Source: Guptibacillus hwajinpoensis (lineage in GTDB: Bacteria > Bacillota > Bacilli > Bacillales > Guptibacillaceae). Taken from it: DNA of 64,000 bases. Position 1 is the first letter of the stretch. Every line of letters starts with the position of its first letter. The notes under the pieces are model-generated. The model made no database searches, had not been told where the DNA came from, and was given only the letters and a program-made list of their open reading frames with translations. Shown here piece after piece: positions 8,303 through 16,199 of this stretch. The position numbers and the translations under genes were made by a program. The stretch is taken from NCBI RefSeq assembly GCF_005144865.1, contig NZ_SWFM01000001.1, positions 1,302,001-1,366,000 on the forward strand, in the 5' to 3' direction.

Positions 8303-9175
8303 TTACCCTTTGAAGGCGTAAGTGCGGCTTCCCTTCACATCCGTTTTCACTCGAAAAACGCCTCCTGCATAAGGGAACTTCTTCAGTTCATCTTCACTCG
8401 TATTTGTTCTAGCCGTTGTAATATAAAGTTCATTGCGCTCCTTCCCACCGAACGTACAAGACGTTACATTTACAGCAGGTACACTCACTTCAAGCAAACG
8501 TTCTCCATTATCAGGATTCCACCTCGTTACCTTTGAACCACCCCAATGGGCAATCCACAGATTCCCTTCTTCATCACTTGTCATTCCATCTGGCATTCCT
8601 TCTCCGTCAGGAATTGTAATCACCTCTACTGGATTTTGTATATCCCCTGTCGAGAAATCATAATCATAGCGAACAACTTTTTTAGTAGGGGTATCAATGA
8701 AATACATATAACGTGTGTCTGGTGACCAGGCAATGCCATTCGATGTACTCACATGATCAACCTTCTTTGTCACTTTAAGGTTTTCATCGAGACAATAGAG
8801 AGCGCCTCTTTCTTTTAAACCTTCTAAATGCGTCGTTCCTGCCCAAAACCTGCCCGCTGGATCGCACTTCCCATCATTGAAGCGATTCTCAGGCAAATGA
8901 CTTTCTGGATCTGTGATTGCGTCCACTTGTTCAGTTGAGAGGTTCATAGCATAGAAGCCGCCAGACATTGCCATAACTAAACCACCTGACTCTCTAGGTG
9001 CAATTGTTCCTACCATTTGCTCCTGTTTCATCTCAATATTACCTGCAGTCATCGGGTTATAGGCATGCACCTTTTTCCCTTCAATATCAACCCAATAGAG
9101 GAGCTGGCGGTTCTCATCCCAACATGGACCCTCTCCGAGTATTGCACGTGCATCAATTACTAGTTTCGCTTCCAT
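8303..9175 (-). CDS. SMP-30/gluconolactonase family protein
   Basis: A 290-residue six-bladed beta-propeller enzyme. Metal-binding residues expected for the family are visible: Glu in LGEGPCW near residue 15, Asn in NRFNDGKCD and Asn in STSNGIAW, and Asp in MPDGMTSDE. Such proteins hydrolyse sugar lactones (glucono- or other aldonolactones) or related esters using a divalent cation. It stands alone, so the pathway cannot be inferred. AATTAAAATGG lies at the start, with AAGGAGG upstream of the ATG. Confidence 0.85.
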   Translation of the reverse strand: MEAKLVIDARAILGEGPCWDENRQLLYWVDIEGKKVHAYNPMTAGNIEMKQEQMVGTIAPRESGGLVMAMSGGFYAMNLSTEQVDAITDPESHLPENRFNDGKCDPAGRFWAGTTHLEGLKERGALYCLDENLKVTKKVDHVSTSNGIAWSPDTRYMYFIDTPTKKVVRYDYDFSTGDIQNPVEVITIPDGEGMPDGMTSDEEGNLWIAHWGGSKVTRWNPDNGERLLEVSVPAVNVTSCTFGGKERNELYITTARTNTSEDELKKFPYAGGVFRVKTDVKGSRTYAFKG

Positions 9176-9234
9176 TTTAATTCCTCCTTCAGTCAGTAAG
9201 GTGCTCTTCGTTTGTCTATACTTTACCTTTTAAT

Positions 9235-9273
9235 AAGAAAAGGGTCCACCTTCTCAGTACGAGAAGGGAACCC
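9235..9273 (-). terminator. Terminator of the 663-residue protein gene
   Basis: On the minus strand GGGTTCCCTTCTC pairs imperfectly with GAGAAGGTGGACCC and is followed by TTTTCTT, ten bases after the stop codon. Confidence 0.75.
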
Positions 9274-9282
9274 ACTATGACA

Positions 9283-11274
9283 TTAAATTAGGAAAGGATT
9301 CGCTAGATTCGTCCACTGATACTTTTGGCCCCAGCTCTCTTTTGCCAGTGTTGTCACTCTTTCAATCGCATCAGACGGCACAGCCGATAAATCTCCCATT
9401 TCATTCGGATTATAATGGTACGCATAAACACGCGAGAGGAATTGGTCAAACGGAAGCGATGCTTCCCCTTCCTCCTCACCGTTATTTCTAACAGTCGATT
9501 TAATGCCCTGTCCCCAGTCCTGGCCACTATCATTGTTCGGATTATAGAAATAAACTCGAACATCTCCAGACGCATCTTGTGCGATGCGCTGAATGGAGAT
9601 CGCATGTAAGCCAAGTAGATCAGCGTTAGCTGTTGTAACAAATATTCCAACCGGATTTGGATAGATCAGCTGGTGACCTTCATTGAATTCCGGATGATGC
9701 GTTGCATAAAACAAGCGGGCGAAATTCTCGTAATCAGAAACGCCTCCTGTAACCGGATTAATGACCGAAGAAAATTCCTTCGAGATCCACTGACCATAGA
9801 ATTCAGGGTTAACAAATTTATGGCCATCCTCCCCACGGAACGCACTTCGCTTCATCATTTCATCATAAACGCGATCAAGGTGAGGTACGAGAATAAGTGA
9901 TACCGCATCAAGCTCTTTATGAAGATCTGGCGCAAGTCCACCAGCGATTAGAGAAGAATTAATCTCTGCGCCTTCAAACGAAATATCCACTTCTCCATCA
10001 CGACACGCTCTCGCAACTAGTTCTAGAAGGAATCCTGGATCATGCTGAGACCAAAGACTAATTCCTCTTGCTGATTGACAGGTTGGATTCATTCCCTGAC
10101 CGATGCCGAGCGGTTGGCCTAGAACGCTAAGAATGCCTGAGAGCAGGATTCCAACTGGCGTCAAATCGTCAGGATTATTTCGAGACTCCATTAAATCTTT
10201 TTCTACCTCAGGTAACATATCAATTTCGATAATCCTCTCAAGACCTGGAATAACAGGTGGTGATGATAGCACACCACGCTCAAGCATTCTTGCCAGACCA
10301 TAGAGCGATTGAGCTGTAGAAGGGTAAATGGCTAACGTTATGAGCTCTTTCACTAATGTAAAGTGCTCATTTAAGTTTGCTTCCCCTTTTTCAGTCAGTC
10401 CAAGGGTAAGAACAAGTAAATTGCTCGCATCTTCTTCGGCTAAGAAGCGTACAAGATTCGCGTGTATTGGTGCTACAAGTCCTGTGTCTCGCATGAGATC
10501 AGCGAACCTTTCCGCTTCTAGCTCCTTCTCCATGTCGGATAAGACAGTAAACTCATTTTTGTATTGTGTAAAGTCTGGATGAGTTTTGCTTAATTCTGTT
10601 GGTGTAGTTACGCTATCGAGATAGCGTTGAATATTCTCACGCCCCTGTGGATCAAGATCCTCTGAGGAAAGAAGGTTTTCCGCAAATCCAATCATTTCTT
10701 TAATCCGCTTCACCATAATAGGACGCTGTGCTGTCAAACGATCAATTTCATTCACTAAAGTTGATGATAAAGCTCCAAGGGACAATTGTTCCGCTAGATA
10801 TTGGAAAAGATGAATTCCCCTCTTTTGCTCCTGAGTCTGATTAATTCGTGCTTCCTCCGTTTCTGGAGGAAAGATCATGTTAAGATTAAGCGCCATAATT
10901 TTATTTAGAAAGCTTCGAGCTTCGTCTGCCGTAAGATTCGAGTGTTGGTAATTACCCTTAGCGATCGCAAGCACACGAAGTTCGCTTAATACTTCTAGTA
11001 TCGAATAATCTCCTTCAACTTTGAATGAACCACCTACAAGCGGTGCCTGTAGTTTTCGCGGATTTTCCCAAGGTCCACCTTCAAAAACCCCTGCTTGATC
11101 ATACTCCCCTGCCAACTGGTAAAGATCTTCTAATTTATTTTGATCAATGAGAACGGCAGCGTCTGATAAAAGTTCTTCTAACACAAGTGGATTTTGACGA
11201 TTTTCCTTAAATGACTGAAGAGTACTCGCAAACTTTTGCTGTTCTGAATTTGAAAATGATGTTTCCATTTCCAT
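9283..11274 (-). CDS. Uncharacterised 663-residue protein with a possible papain-like Cys/His/Asn site
   Basis: I do not recognise this family by name. It is soluble, without signal peptide or membrane segment. The first ~380 residues are mainly helical. A conserved-looking segment GMNPTCQSARGISLW puts Cys399 at the start of a helix; about 160 residues later GLHAISIQRI (His557) is followed by strand VRVYFYNPNND (Asn578/580/581). Cys at a helix N-terminus, then His-strand, then Asn/Asp, is the order in papain-fold peptidases and transglutaminases. Only two cysteines exist (399 and 424). The role is inference. It is a single-gene unit with its own terminator. The ATG used here is followed two codons later by another ATG. 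Confidence 0.6.
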   Translation of the reverse strand: MEMETSFSNSEQQKFASTLQSFKENRQNPLVLEELLSDAAVLIDQNKLEDLYQLAGEYDQAGVFEGGPWENPRKLQAPLVGGSFKVEGDYSILEVLSELRVLAIAKGNYQHSNLTADEARSFLNKIMALNLNMIFPPETEEARINQTQEQKRGIHLFQYLAEQLSLGALSSTLVNEIDRLTAQRPIMVKRIKEMIGFAENLLSSEDLDPQGRENIQRYLDSVTTPTELSKTHPDFTQYKNEFTVLSDMEKELEAERFADLMRDTGLVAPIHANLVRFLAEEDASNLLVLTLGLTEKGEANLNEHFTLVKELITLAIYPSTAQSLYGLARMLERGVLSSPPVIPGLERIIEIDMLPEVEKDLMESRNNPDDLTPVGILLSGILSVLGQPLGIGQGMNPTCQSARGISLWSQHDPGFLLELVARACRDGEVDISFEGAEINSSLIAGGLAPDLHKELDAVSLILVPHLDRVYDEMMKRSAFRGEDGHKFVNPEFYGQWISKEFSSVINPVTGGVSDYENFARLFYATHHPEFNEGHQLIYPNPVGIFVTTANADLLGLHAISIQRIAQDASGDVRVYFYNPNNDSGQDWGQGIKSTVRNNGEEEGEASLPFDQFLSRVYAYHYNPNEMGDLSAVPSDAIERVTTLAKESWGQKYQWTNLANPFLI

Positions 11275-11368
11275 ACATCCCCCAATATTTTCAAGATAGC
11301 TATTTGTACCCCAATACCAGGAAAAGAAACCGATTCTAATGACCTATTTATTTTCAATTATGGAGGAA

Positions 11369-11459
11369 ATCGCGGATATATCGAGATTATCGCGGATATC
11401 ACCGTTTTCGCGGATAAAAATATATTTTCGCGGAAATATTCAAGAATTCGCGGATATGT
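11369..11459. repeat. Array of five ~20-bp-phased repeats, family B (CGCGGATAT core)
   Basis: The core CGCGGATA (ATATCCGCG on the other strand) begins at 11371, 11391, 11409, 11429 and 11449; three of four spacings are exactly 20 and one is 18. It fills the space between divergent genes. Related arrays are at 31129-31220 and 54219-54270. Confidence 0.8.
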
Positions 11460-11555
11460 CATTAAATCTGAACCATTCTCGCTCACGTCTTATAATGGGC
11501 AAAGTCCTCTCGCTCCCTTATAATAAGGACAACGAGAAATAAGGAGGGCATACCA

Positions 11556-12908
11556 ATGAAAGAGAGCATCGAATTACATAAGGAATCATTTCTAGAAGAG
11601 CTTCAGGAATTCTTACAAATTCCTAGCATCTCAGCTGTACCAGATCATAAATCTGATGTTGATAAAGGATCTAAATGGGTTGCAACTGCTTTAGAGAAAA
11701 CTGGAATGGAGAATATAGAGGTTATTGAAACGGATGGTCACCCACTCGTTTATGCTGACTGGCTTCATGCAGAAGGGCAACCAACTATTCTCATCTATGG
11801 ACACTATGATGTGCAACCCGCTGATCCTCTTGATCTATGGGAAACACCGCCATTCGATCCTGTCATCCGCGACAACAAAATTTATGCTAGAGGCGCTACG
11901 GACGATAAAGGGCAGCTGTTCATCCATATCAAAGCAATAGAATTATTGATGAAAGAAAACGGTAAGCTTCCAGTGAACGTGAAATTCTGTATTGAAGGAG
12001 AAGAAGAAATCGCAAGCCCTCATCTTGTTCCATTTATCCAGGAACATACAGAAAAACTTGCTGCAGATGCAGTTGTTATTTCTGATACTTCTTTTATTAA
12101 AGAGGGGCTACCTGCTATCTGCACATCTCTTCGTGGTGCACTTGCAATGGAAGTTAACGTGAAAACGGCTAATACAGATCTTCATTCGGGCGTTTACGGT
12201 GGAGGTGTACCGAATGCGGTTCACTCACTTCTCCGTATTCTTGATAGCCTTCATAATGAAGATGGCACAATTGCTGTTGAAGGGTTTTATGAAGGTGTGC
12301 CTGAAGTAACGAATGAGCTAAGAGAAGAAATTGCTCAGATTCCTTCAGATGAAGAAGCAATGAAAAATCATCTTGGTTTAACAGCATTATTTGGCGAAAA
12401 AGGCTTCACGTTCAAGGAGCAAACAGGTATCCGTCCAACACTTGAAATCAACGGCATTTCAGGAGGCTATCAAGGGGATGGAATCAAAACCATTATTCCT
12501 TCTGAAGCAAGTGGCAAAATCAGCTGTCGCCTTGTAGGCCATCAGGATCCACAGCACATCTATGAACTTATCGAAAAACACCTTCATGATCAACAGCCTG
12601 CTGGTGCATCCGTTTCTGTTAAACAGTTTATTAAGGCGAAGCCAGTTTCCCTCGACTCCCAAAATCCAATGATACAAAAAGCTGCTGACGCTTATGAAGA
12701 AGTGTACGGTGTGCGTGCCCTTTTCCCTAAAGAAGGTGGATCAATTCCAATTGTAGAAGTCTTTGCACGAGTACTTAACGCACCAGTTGTATTAATGGGC
12801 TTTGGATTACCCTCAGAGAATTTACATGCACCAAATGAACATTTTCACATTGAGAATTTCACAAAAGGGATTGAAACAGTTTGCACTTACTTCAAATCAC
12901 TGTCATGA
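11556..12908 (+). CDS. M20 family dipeptidase
   Basis: A 450-residue zinc exopeptidase. The metal ligands of the M20 family are seen in IYGHYDVQP (His, with the base-guiding Asp two residues on), GATDDKG (bridging Asp), EGEEEIASP (catalytic and metal Glu) and SDTSF (Asp), with the C-terminal His in ENLHAPNEHF. An insert dimerisation domain lies between. It should hydrolyse dipeptides or similar amide bonds in the cytosol. AAGGAGGG precedes the ATG; two TATAAT-like elements at 11491 and 11519 may include the promoter, but I saw no good -35. Confidence 0.9.
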   Translation: MKESIELHKESFLEELQEFLQIPSISAVPDHKSDVDKGSKWVATALEKTGMENIEVIETDGHPLVYADWLHAEGQPTILIYGHYDVQPADPLDLWETPPFDPVIRDNKIYARGATDDKGQLFIHIKAIELLMKENGKLPVNVKFCIEGEEEIASPHLVPFIQEHTEKLAADAVVISDTSFIKEGLPAICTSLRGALAMEVNVKTANTDLHSGVYGGGVPNAVHSLLRILDSLHNEDGTIAVEGFYEGVPEVTNELREEIAQIPSDEEAMKNHLGLTALFGEKGFTFKEQTGIRPTLEINGISGGYQGDGIKTIIPSEASGKISCRLVGHQDPQHIYELIEKHLHDQQPAGASVSVKQFIKAKPVSLDSQNPMIQKAADAYEEVYGVRALFPKEGGSIPIVEVFARVLNAPVVLMGFGLPSENLHAPNEHFHIENFTKGIETVCTYFKSLS

Positions 12909-12930
12909 CAGTTCCTTCCTAAAGAGAAAA

Positions 12931-12960
12931 GAGAGGAGGCTCGATGACGAGCCTCCTCTC
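12931..12960. terminator. Bidirectional terminator
   Basis: A perfect 13-bp stem, GAGAGGAGGCTCG with CGAGCCTCCTCTC, and a 4-base loop lie between two convergent genes, with T-rich sequence on both sides. Confidence 0.85.
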
Positions 12961-12965
12961 TTCGT

Positions 12966-13304
12966 TTAGAATGTGAGATAACCTTTTTTTATTCTTTTTC
13001 CATTCGAAGGATGCTCCAACCATTTGAGATGCTGAAGCTTTTCTTCTAATTTTGCGGCAATCTTCCATTCAATCCGATGCATCATTGTTCTCGCTTTATA
13101 AGGTGAGATATCAAAACGATTCGCTGCTTCATGATAAGGAGAATACTTCTTAAGAAGATTAAGGTATTGATCTGGTGTAGCAGCTGATTCAATTAACCTT
13201 ACTTCCAGTTCATCTATGAACTGATAGAGGGCTTTCTCCTTCTCAGGAAGCTTTGCCACGATTTCACGAACGAGCATCTTCATTAAATGTTCATTGCAAT
13301 CCAT
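12966..13304 (-). CDS. Small HTH-like protein of unknown function
   Basis: A 112-residue basic protein. The C-terminal half, with SPYHEAANRFDISPYKARTMMHRIEWKIAAKL, has the layout of a sigma-region-4 or LuxR-like helix-turn-helix (helix, turn at DIS, recognition helix). The N-terminal half (MKMLVREIVAKLPEKEKALYQFIDELEVRL) is helical and may dimerise. AGGGGAAG precedes the ATG. I infer DNA binding, but the family is not recognised. It directly follows the mini-S14 gene on the same strand. Confidence 0.55.
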   Translation of the reverse strand: MDCNEHLMKMLVREIVAKLPEKEKALYQFIDELEVRLIESAATPDQYLNLLKKYSPYHEAANRFDISPYKARTMMHRIEWKIAAKLEEKLQHLKWLEHPSNGKRIKKGYLTF

Positions 13305-13322
13305 CTATCTTCCCCTACCCTT

Positions 13323-13451
13323 TTACCAGCTTGACTTCTTCACTCCAGGGATCTGCCCCTTATGAGCATATTCACGAAACGCAATTCTAGACATTCTAAA
13401 TTCTCTTAAGTATCCCTTATTATATATGCCACATGTTTCACTTTTGGCCAT
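13323..13451 (-). pseudogene. rpsN: Shrunken ribosomal protein S14 gene (rpsN2-like), 42 codons
   Basis: An intact 42-codon frame begins MAKSE and ends with an unmistakable S14 C-terminus: [20 protein letters not shown] then KKSSW and stop. Full S14 proteins are 61 (zinc type) or about 89 residues (zinc-independent type). MSRIAFRE matches the zinc-independent paralogue that Zur controls in B. subtilis. The middle, including the TGRPR region, is missing, with [12 protein letters not shown] at the join, so this looks like an in-frame internal deletion. No ribosome site is obvious before the ATG. A Zur-like half-site and a TATAAT lie upstream. Most likely a relic; a translated mini-protein is not excluded. 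Confidence 0.7.
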
Positions 13452-13488
13452 CTACTAGGAACTTATCCACAATAAAAGTTACCCTTAA

Positions 13489-13517
13489 ATTATAATAAAT
13501 CGTAAACGTTTAGTTTT
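13489..13517 (-). promoter_or_regulatory. Promoter element and Zur-like operator of the mini-S14 gene
   Basis: On the minus strand TATAAT lies at 13494-13489. Just upstream, plus-strand 13497-13517 reads AAATCGTAA, then ACG, then TTTAGTTTT. The left half matches the Bacillus Zur half-site AAATCGTAAT closely and the right half partly (about 6 of 9). The central TAAACGTTTA is a perfect palindrome. Zur control of rpsN2-type genes is established in B. subtilis; here it is inferred. Confidence 0.4.
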
Positions 13518-13578
13518 GCATCATAATCCTCTATTCGCTATAACGCAAAGGATTGAACTCTTATTTTATTCCAATACA

Positions 13579-13819
13579 TTTTATTAATAGGCTCTTTTCT
13601 AAAAGATTGTTGCTTTTGAAACAATTATTGAATAAAACCCACACTTAGCTGATTGGAGCGGAAGGATGCTCGACTCCTGCGGGACTAGCGGGACAGGTGA
13701 GACCCCACAGGAGCGTAAGCGACGAGGAGGCTCACCGCCCGCCCCGGAAAGCGAGCATCCTGGAGCGGAAATTAACCAGCTATAGCAACAATGTTTACGA
13801 AATCAGCCTATTAATAAAA
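13579..13819. repeat. GC-rich palindromic repeat element (bcr-like), copy 1
   Basis: A 241-bp non-coding element with 15-bp perfect terminal inverted repeats (TTTTATTAATAGGCT / AGCCTATTAATAAAA) and a long internal imperfect palindrome containing GGATGCTCGACTCCTGCGGG and CGAGGAGGCTCACCGCCCGC. The same element recurs at 32731, 40174, 47881 and 61186, with a decayed end at 23451. It encodes no protein. Such elements are widespread in Bacillaceae intergenic regions and behave like MITEs. Confidence 0.85.
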
Positions 13820-13820
13820 C

Positions 13821-13851
13821 GAGCTCAACTGATCTGATGACAATTGAGCTC
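13821..13851 (-). terminator. Terminator of the K+ channel gene
   Basis: GAGCTCAA pairs with TTGAGCTC across a 15-base loop, followed on the minus strand by GTTTTATT. Confidence 0.55.
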
Positions 13852-13864
13852 ACGTTTGTTCTTA

Positions 13865-14206
13865 TTAACTTTTGTCTTTTTTATTTGTCCTACTTCTCCC
13901 CATATGTAAAGCGAGTTTGTTAATAAACCCAAGAATAAGACCAATTCCCGTAAACAAATAAATGATTGTAAATATCTTACCGAAATCAGTTTGTGGACTA
14001 AAATCCCCAAAACCTACTGTTGTTAACGTAACAACACTAAAATAGAGTGAGTTCAGTACCGACCAATGCTCTACTGTGTGATAGAAAATAGTACCTGAGA
14101 TGAGCGTAATTGTCGTTAAAAAGAAAAGAACCTGGAATTCCTCATCTTTTATCGCTTTCCATAACGCCGTGAGCATTCTCTTTAATGTGAGAAGAAATGA
14201 AATCAT
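13865..14206 (-). CDS. Two-TM potassium channel protein
   Basis: A 113-residue membrane protein with the minimal pore layout: TM1 (FQVLFFLTTITLISGTIFY), a pore helix, the selectivity filter TLTTVGFGD and TM2 (IFTIIYLFTGIGLILGFI), ending in a short basic tail. There is no RCK or cyclic-nucleotide domain, so it is a bare ion channel subunit that should form tetramers. AAGGAG precedes the ATG. Gating cannot be predicted. Confidence 0.9.
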   Translation of the reverse strand: MISFLLTLKRMLTALWKAIKDEEFQVLFFLTTITLISGTIFYHTVEHWSVLNSLYFSVVTLTTVGFGDFSPQTDFGKIFTIIYLFTGIGLILGFINKLALHMGRSRTNKKDKS

Positions 14207-14394
14207 AAATGGCTCCTTTAAGAGATAATGTAATCTAGTTTAATCCTATACAACTACAGTAGGTTATTTTAGCATAACAATAACAGGAAGAATGCCATGG
14301 TCATTTATTCATTACCATTCTTGAAAGTTATTTCTTAAAGTAGGGAATACAGAGGGTTATGTCTAATTACTTATAAGATTGGAGAGTGGTGAGG

Positions 14395-14862
14395 ATGAAT
14401 GAGCAAGATTGGCTGAAAGCTGCTATTCAACTAGCTTCAAAAAGTGTAAAAAAGAAAGGTGGACCTTTTGGTGCAATCGTTATGAAAGATGGTGTCGTGG
14501 TTGGTGAAGGGATGAATCAGGTCACGAAGAAGCATGATCCTACCGCACATGCTGAAGTTGTTGCAATTAGAAATGCTTGTAAAAAACTTGGTACACATAA
14601 GCTTGACGGCTGTGTCATATACGCGAGTTGTGAACCTTGTCCAATGTGTCTTGGAGCGATTTACTGGGCACGACTTGAGAGGGTCTATTACGCTGCAACT
14701 AGACACGAAGCTGCTGATGCTGGTTTTGATGATGCGATGATTTATCAAGAAATTGGTAAAGAACCGCCACAACGAACGATTCCATTTCACCATATAGAAA
14801 TAAGGGAGAAGCACGAACCATTTAGGAATTGGCAAAAACAGATGGGAAGAATCGATTATTAA
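14395..14862 (+). CDS. guaD: Guanine deaminase
   Basis: A 155-residue cytidine-deaminase-fold enzyme that converts guanine to xanthine. Zinc and catalysis: His52-Ala-Glu54 and PCPMC (Cys82, Cys85). The sequence around GGPFGAIVMKDG, HDPTAHAEVVAIR and YASCEPCPMCLGAIYWAR closely follows B. subtilis GuaD, as does the length, which separates it from the shorter tRNA adenosine deaminase TadA. The ATG at 14395 is chosen over two upstream GTG codons because GGAGAG is correctly spaced for it. A strong terminator follows. Confidence 0.9.
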   Translation: MNEQDWLKAAIQLASKSVKKKGGPFGAIVMKDGVVVGEGMNQVTKKHDPTAHAEVVAIRNACKKLGTHKLDGCVIYASCEPCPMCLGAIYWARLERVYYAATRHEAADAGFDDAMIYQEIGKEPPQRTIPFHHIEIREKHEPFRNWQKQMGRIDY

Positions 14863-14924
14863 TCTCATAAGGACTGCTGTGGAGAGAGGTAAACATTCTC
14901 ATTCCACGCAAAACCCTCAATTTC

Positions 14925-14973
14925 AACTAACGATAACCCTATTTGGATATACGGGATTATCGTTAGTTCTTTT
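14925..14973 (+). terminator. Terminator after guaD
   Basis: AACTAACGATAA pairs with TTATCGTTAGTT (12 bp), followed by CTTTT. The next ~180 bases to the LEA-like gene hold no gene I can support. Confidence 0.75.
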
Positions 14974-15152
14974 CACTCCTATTTAACACCCAATCCCTCC
15001 AAAAAAAATCATTTCTATCTTAATACGCTGAGACAAAAACACTTCAAATCAACCTACATTCTCATTTATACCTCCTAAATTCATATACTCATATTTCATG
15101 CAATCATTTCATAAGCATAGTGATGTATCAAATTCGCGAAGGAGGGATTATG

Positions 15153-15434
15153 ATGTCTAAGAAAGATGCAACAAAAGAAGAAAATATCGTCAAGAAGACA
15201 TCGAAACAGGCAAGTGACCTTGTAAATAAATCCGCTGACACAGCGAATGATATTGTTAAATCTGTTAGCGGAAAAGACGGTCTAGTGGGCAAAGCCACGG
15301 ATGCCTCAACAGACTTCGTAAAAAATGTAAGTAATACAGGAAATAAAGTGGTCGGCAAATCAGTTGATACAGCATCAAATGTAATTAAAGGAGCTTCTAA
15401 AAAACTATTTGGAAAGAAGAAAGATAAAGAATAA
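15153..15434 (+). CDS. LEA-like Lys-rich amphipathic repeat protein
   Basis: A 93-residue hydrophilic protein built of degenerate repeats of the form SADTANDIVKSVSG / ATDASTDFVKNVSN / SVDTASNVIKGASK. It has no Pro, Arg, His, Cys, Trp or Tyr and ends in a basic KKLFGKKKDKE tail. This composition and the Ala/Thr/Lys/Asp amphipathic pattern resemble group 3 LEA or phasin-like proteins, which protect membranes or proteins on drying. GGAGGG is spaced best for the second of two adjacent ATGs, used here. Function is inferred only from composition. Confidence 0.6.
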   Translation: MSKKDATKEENIVKKTSKQASDLVNKSADTANDIVKSVSGKDGLVGKATDASTDFVKNVSNTGNKVVGKSVDTASNVIKGASKKLFGKKKDKE

Positions 15435-15439
15435 TGGAC

Positions 15440-15482
15440 AAAGTGAAATAGCACTGGAATAACTCCGGTGCTATTTCACTTT
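15440..15482 (+). terminator. Terminator after the LEA-like gene
   Basis: AAAGTGAAATAGCAC pairs with GTGCTATTTCACTTT (15 bp) and is followed by GCTTT. Confidence 0.8.
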
Positions 15483-15626
15483 GCTTTCATTAGGGTCTAT
15501 TCCTACTTCAATTTCATCTTACATAGAGATCGCTAGTACTCGTTCATAATGTGAAACTTTTACCATACACACTTTACCGCCATATGGGTACCGAATTAAT
15601 GCTTTTATAAGATTGTAGCTTCTACC

Positions 15627-16055
15627 TTAGTCATTTCCTGCCTTATTATGAAGCAGAGACATATTCCTAATTGGTACACCAGCTTCTATATAACTTCTTA
15701 CAAGCTTCCAATTTCCTTGTACACCTTTTCGAAATGTATCGAAGAACACATTCCCCGTCTCACTTTGTTCTCCATCCACTTTAATCGAAGCATGAATGAT
15801 CGCAAGCATCTCATTTCGACGAAGTGGCGTAACGGCAACCTGTTCGAGGACCCAGACAGTCCCATCTTTTTCAAATGCATGGAATGCCTGCTCCCAGCCC
15901 TGAATCGATTCTTCATAATGAAAATCATAAACCTCCGATTGACTTGTCACTTCTCTAGCTTGATAACTCTCACTTATGTAGGACTTTAGTTCGTCAATGG
16001 ATGATCTTCTCCAGCTTGATAGAAATTCATCAAGAAATTCTTGAAATCCACTCAT
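15627..16055 (-). CDS. NTF2-like fold protein of unknown function
   Basis: A 142-residue cytosolic protein with the NTF2/SnoaL outline: an N-terminal helical part (FQEFLDEFLSSWRRSSIDELKSYISESYQARE), then strands ending with GNWKLVRSYIEAGVPIRN, where a basic-aromatic strand closes the cone. Such domains are often small enzymes or binding domains; no catalytic residues can be assigned. It stands alone, divergent from prfC. Confidence 0.55.
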   Translation of the reverse strand: MSGFQEFLDEFLSSWRRSSIDELKSYISESYQAREVTSQSEVYDFHYEESIQGWEQAFHAFEKDGTVWVLEQVAVTPLRRNEMLAIIHASIKVDGEQSETGNVFFDTFRKGVQGNWKLVRSYIEAGVPIRNMSLLHNKAGND

Positions 16056-16199
16056 TTTAATCGATCCCCTTTCAATTACTAATTTCTATAGGAAGTGGCG
16101 CAATCCATTCATCCTTTCCCTTCCCTACATGCAATAGGAACAACCTTAAGAATATGTTATATTACATAAGAAGTGATATTGAAAGGACTAAATGACATA

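Noticed and set aside
11339..11542. Rightward 67-codon frame over the family B array
   Set aside because: It is formed by the repeats themselves, has no recognisable protein features, and runs into the dipeptidase leader.
14437..14868. Long leftward open frame opposite guaD
   Set aside because: It is a codon-bias shadow of a clear guanine deaminase; no ribosome site and no recognisable domain.
15128..15454. Leftward 108-codon frame opposite the LEA-like gene
   Set aside because: It includes the terminator stem and lacks a ribosome site; its hydrophobic look comes from reading Lys/Asp/Asn codons on the other strand.
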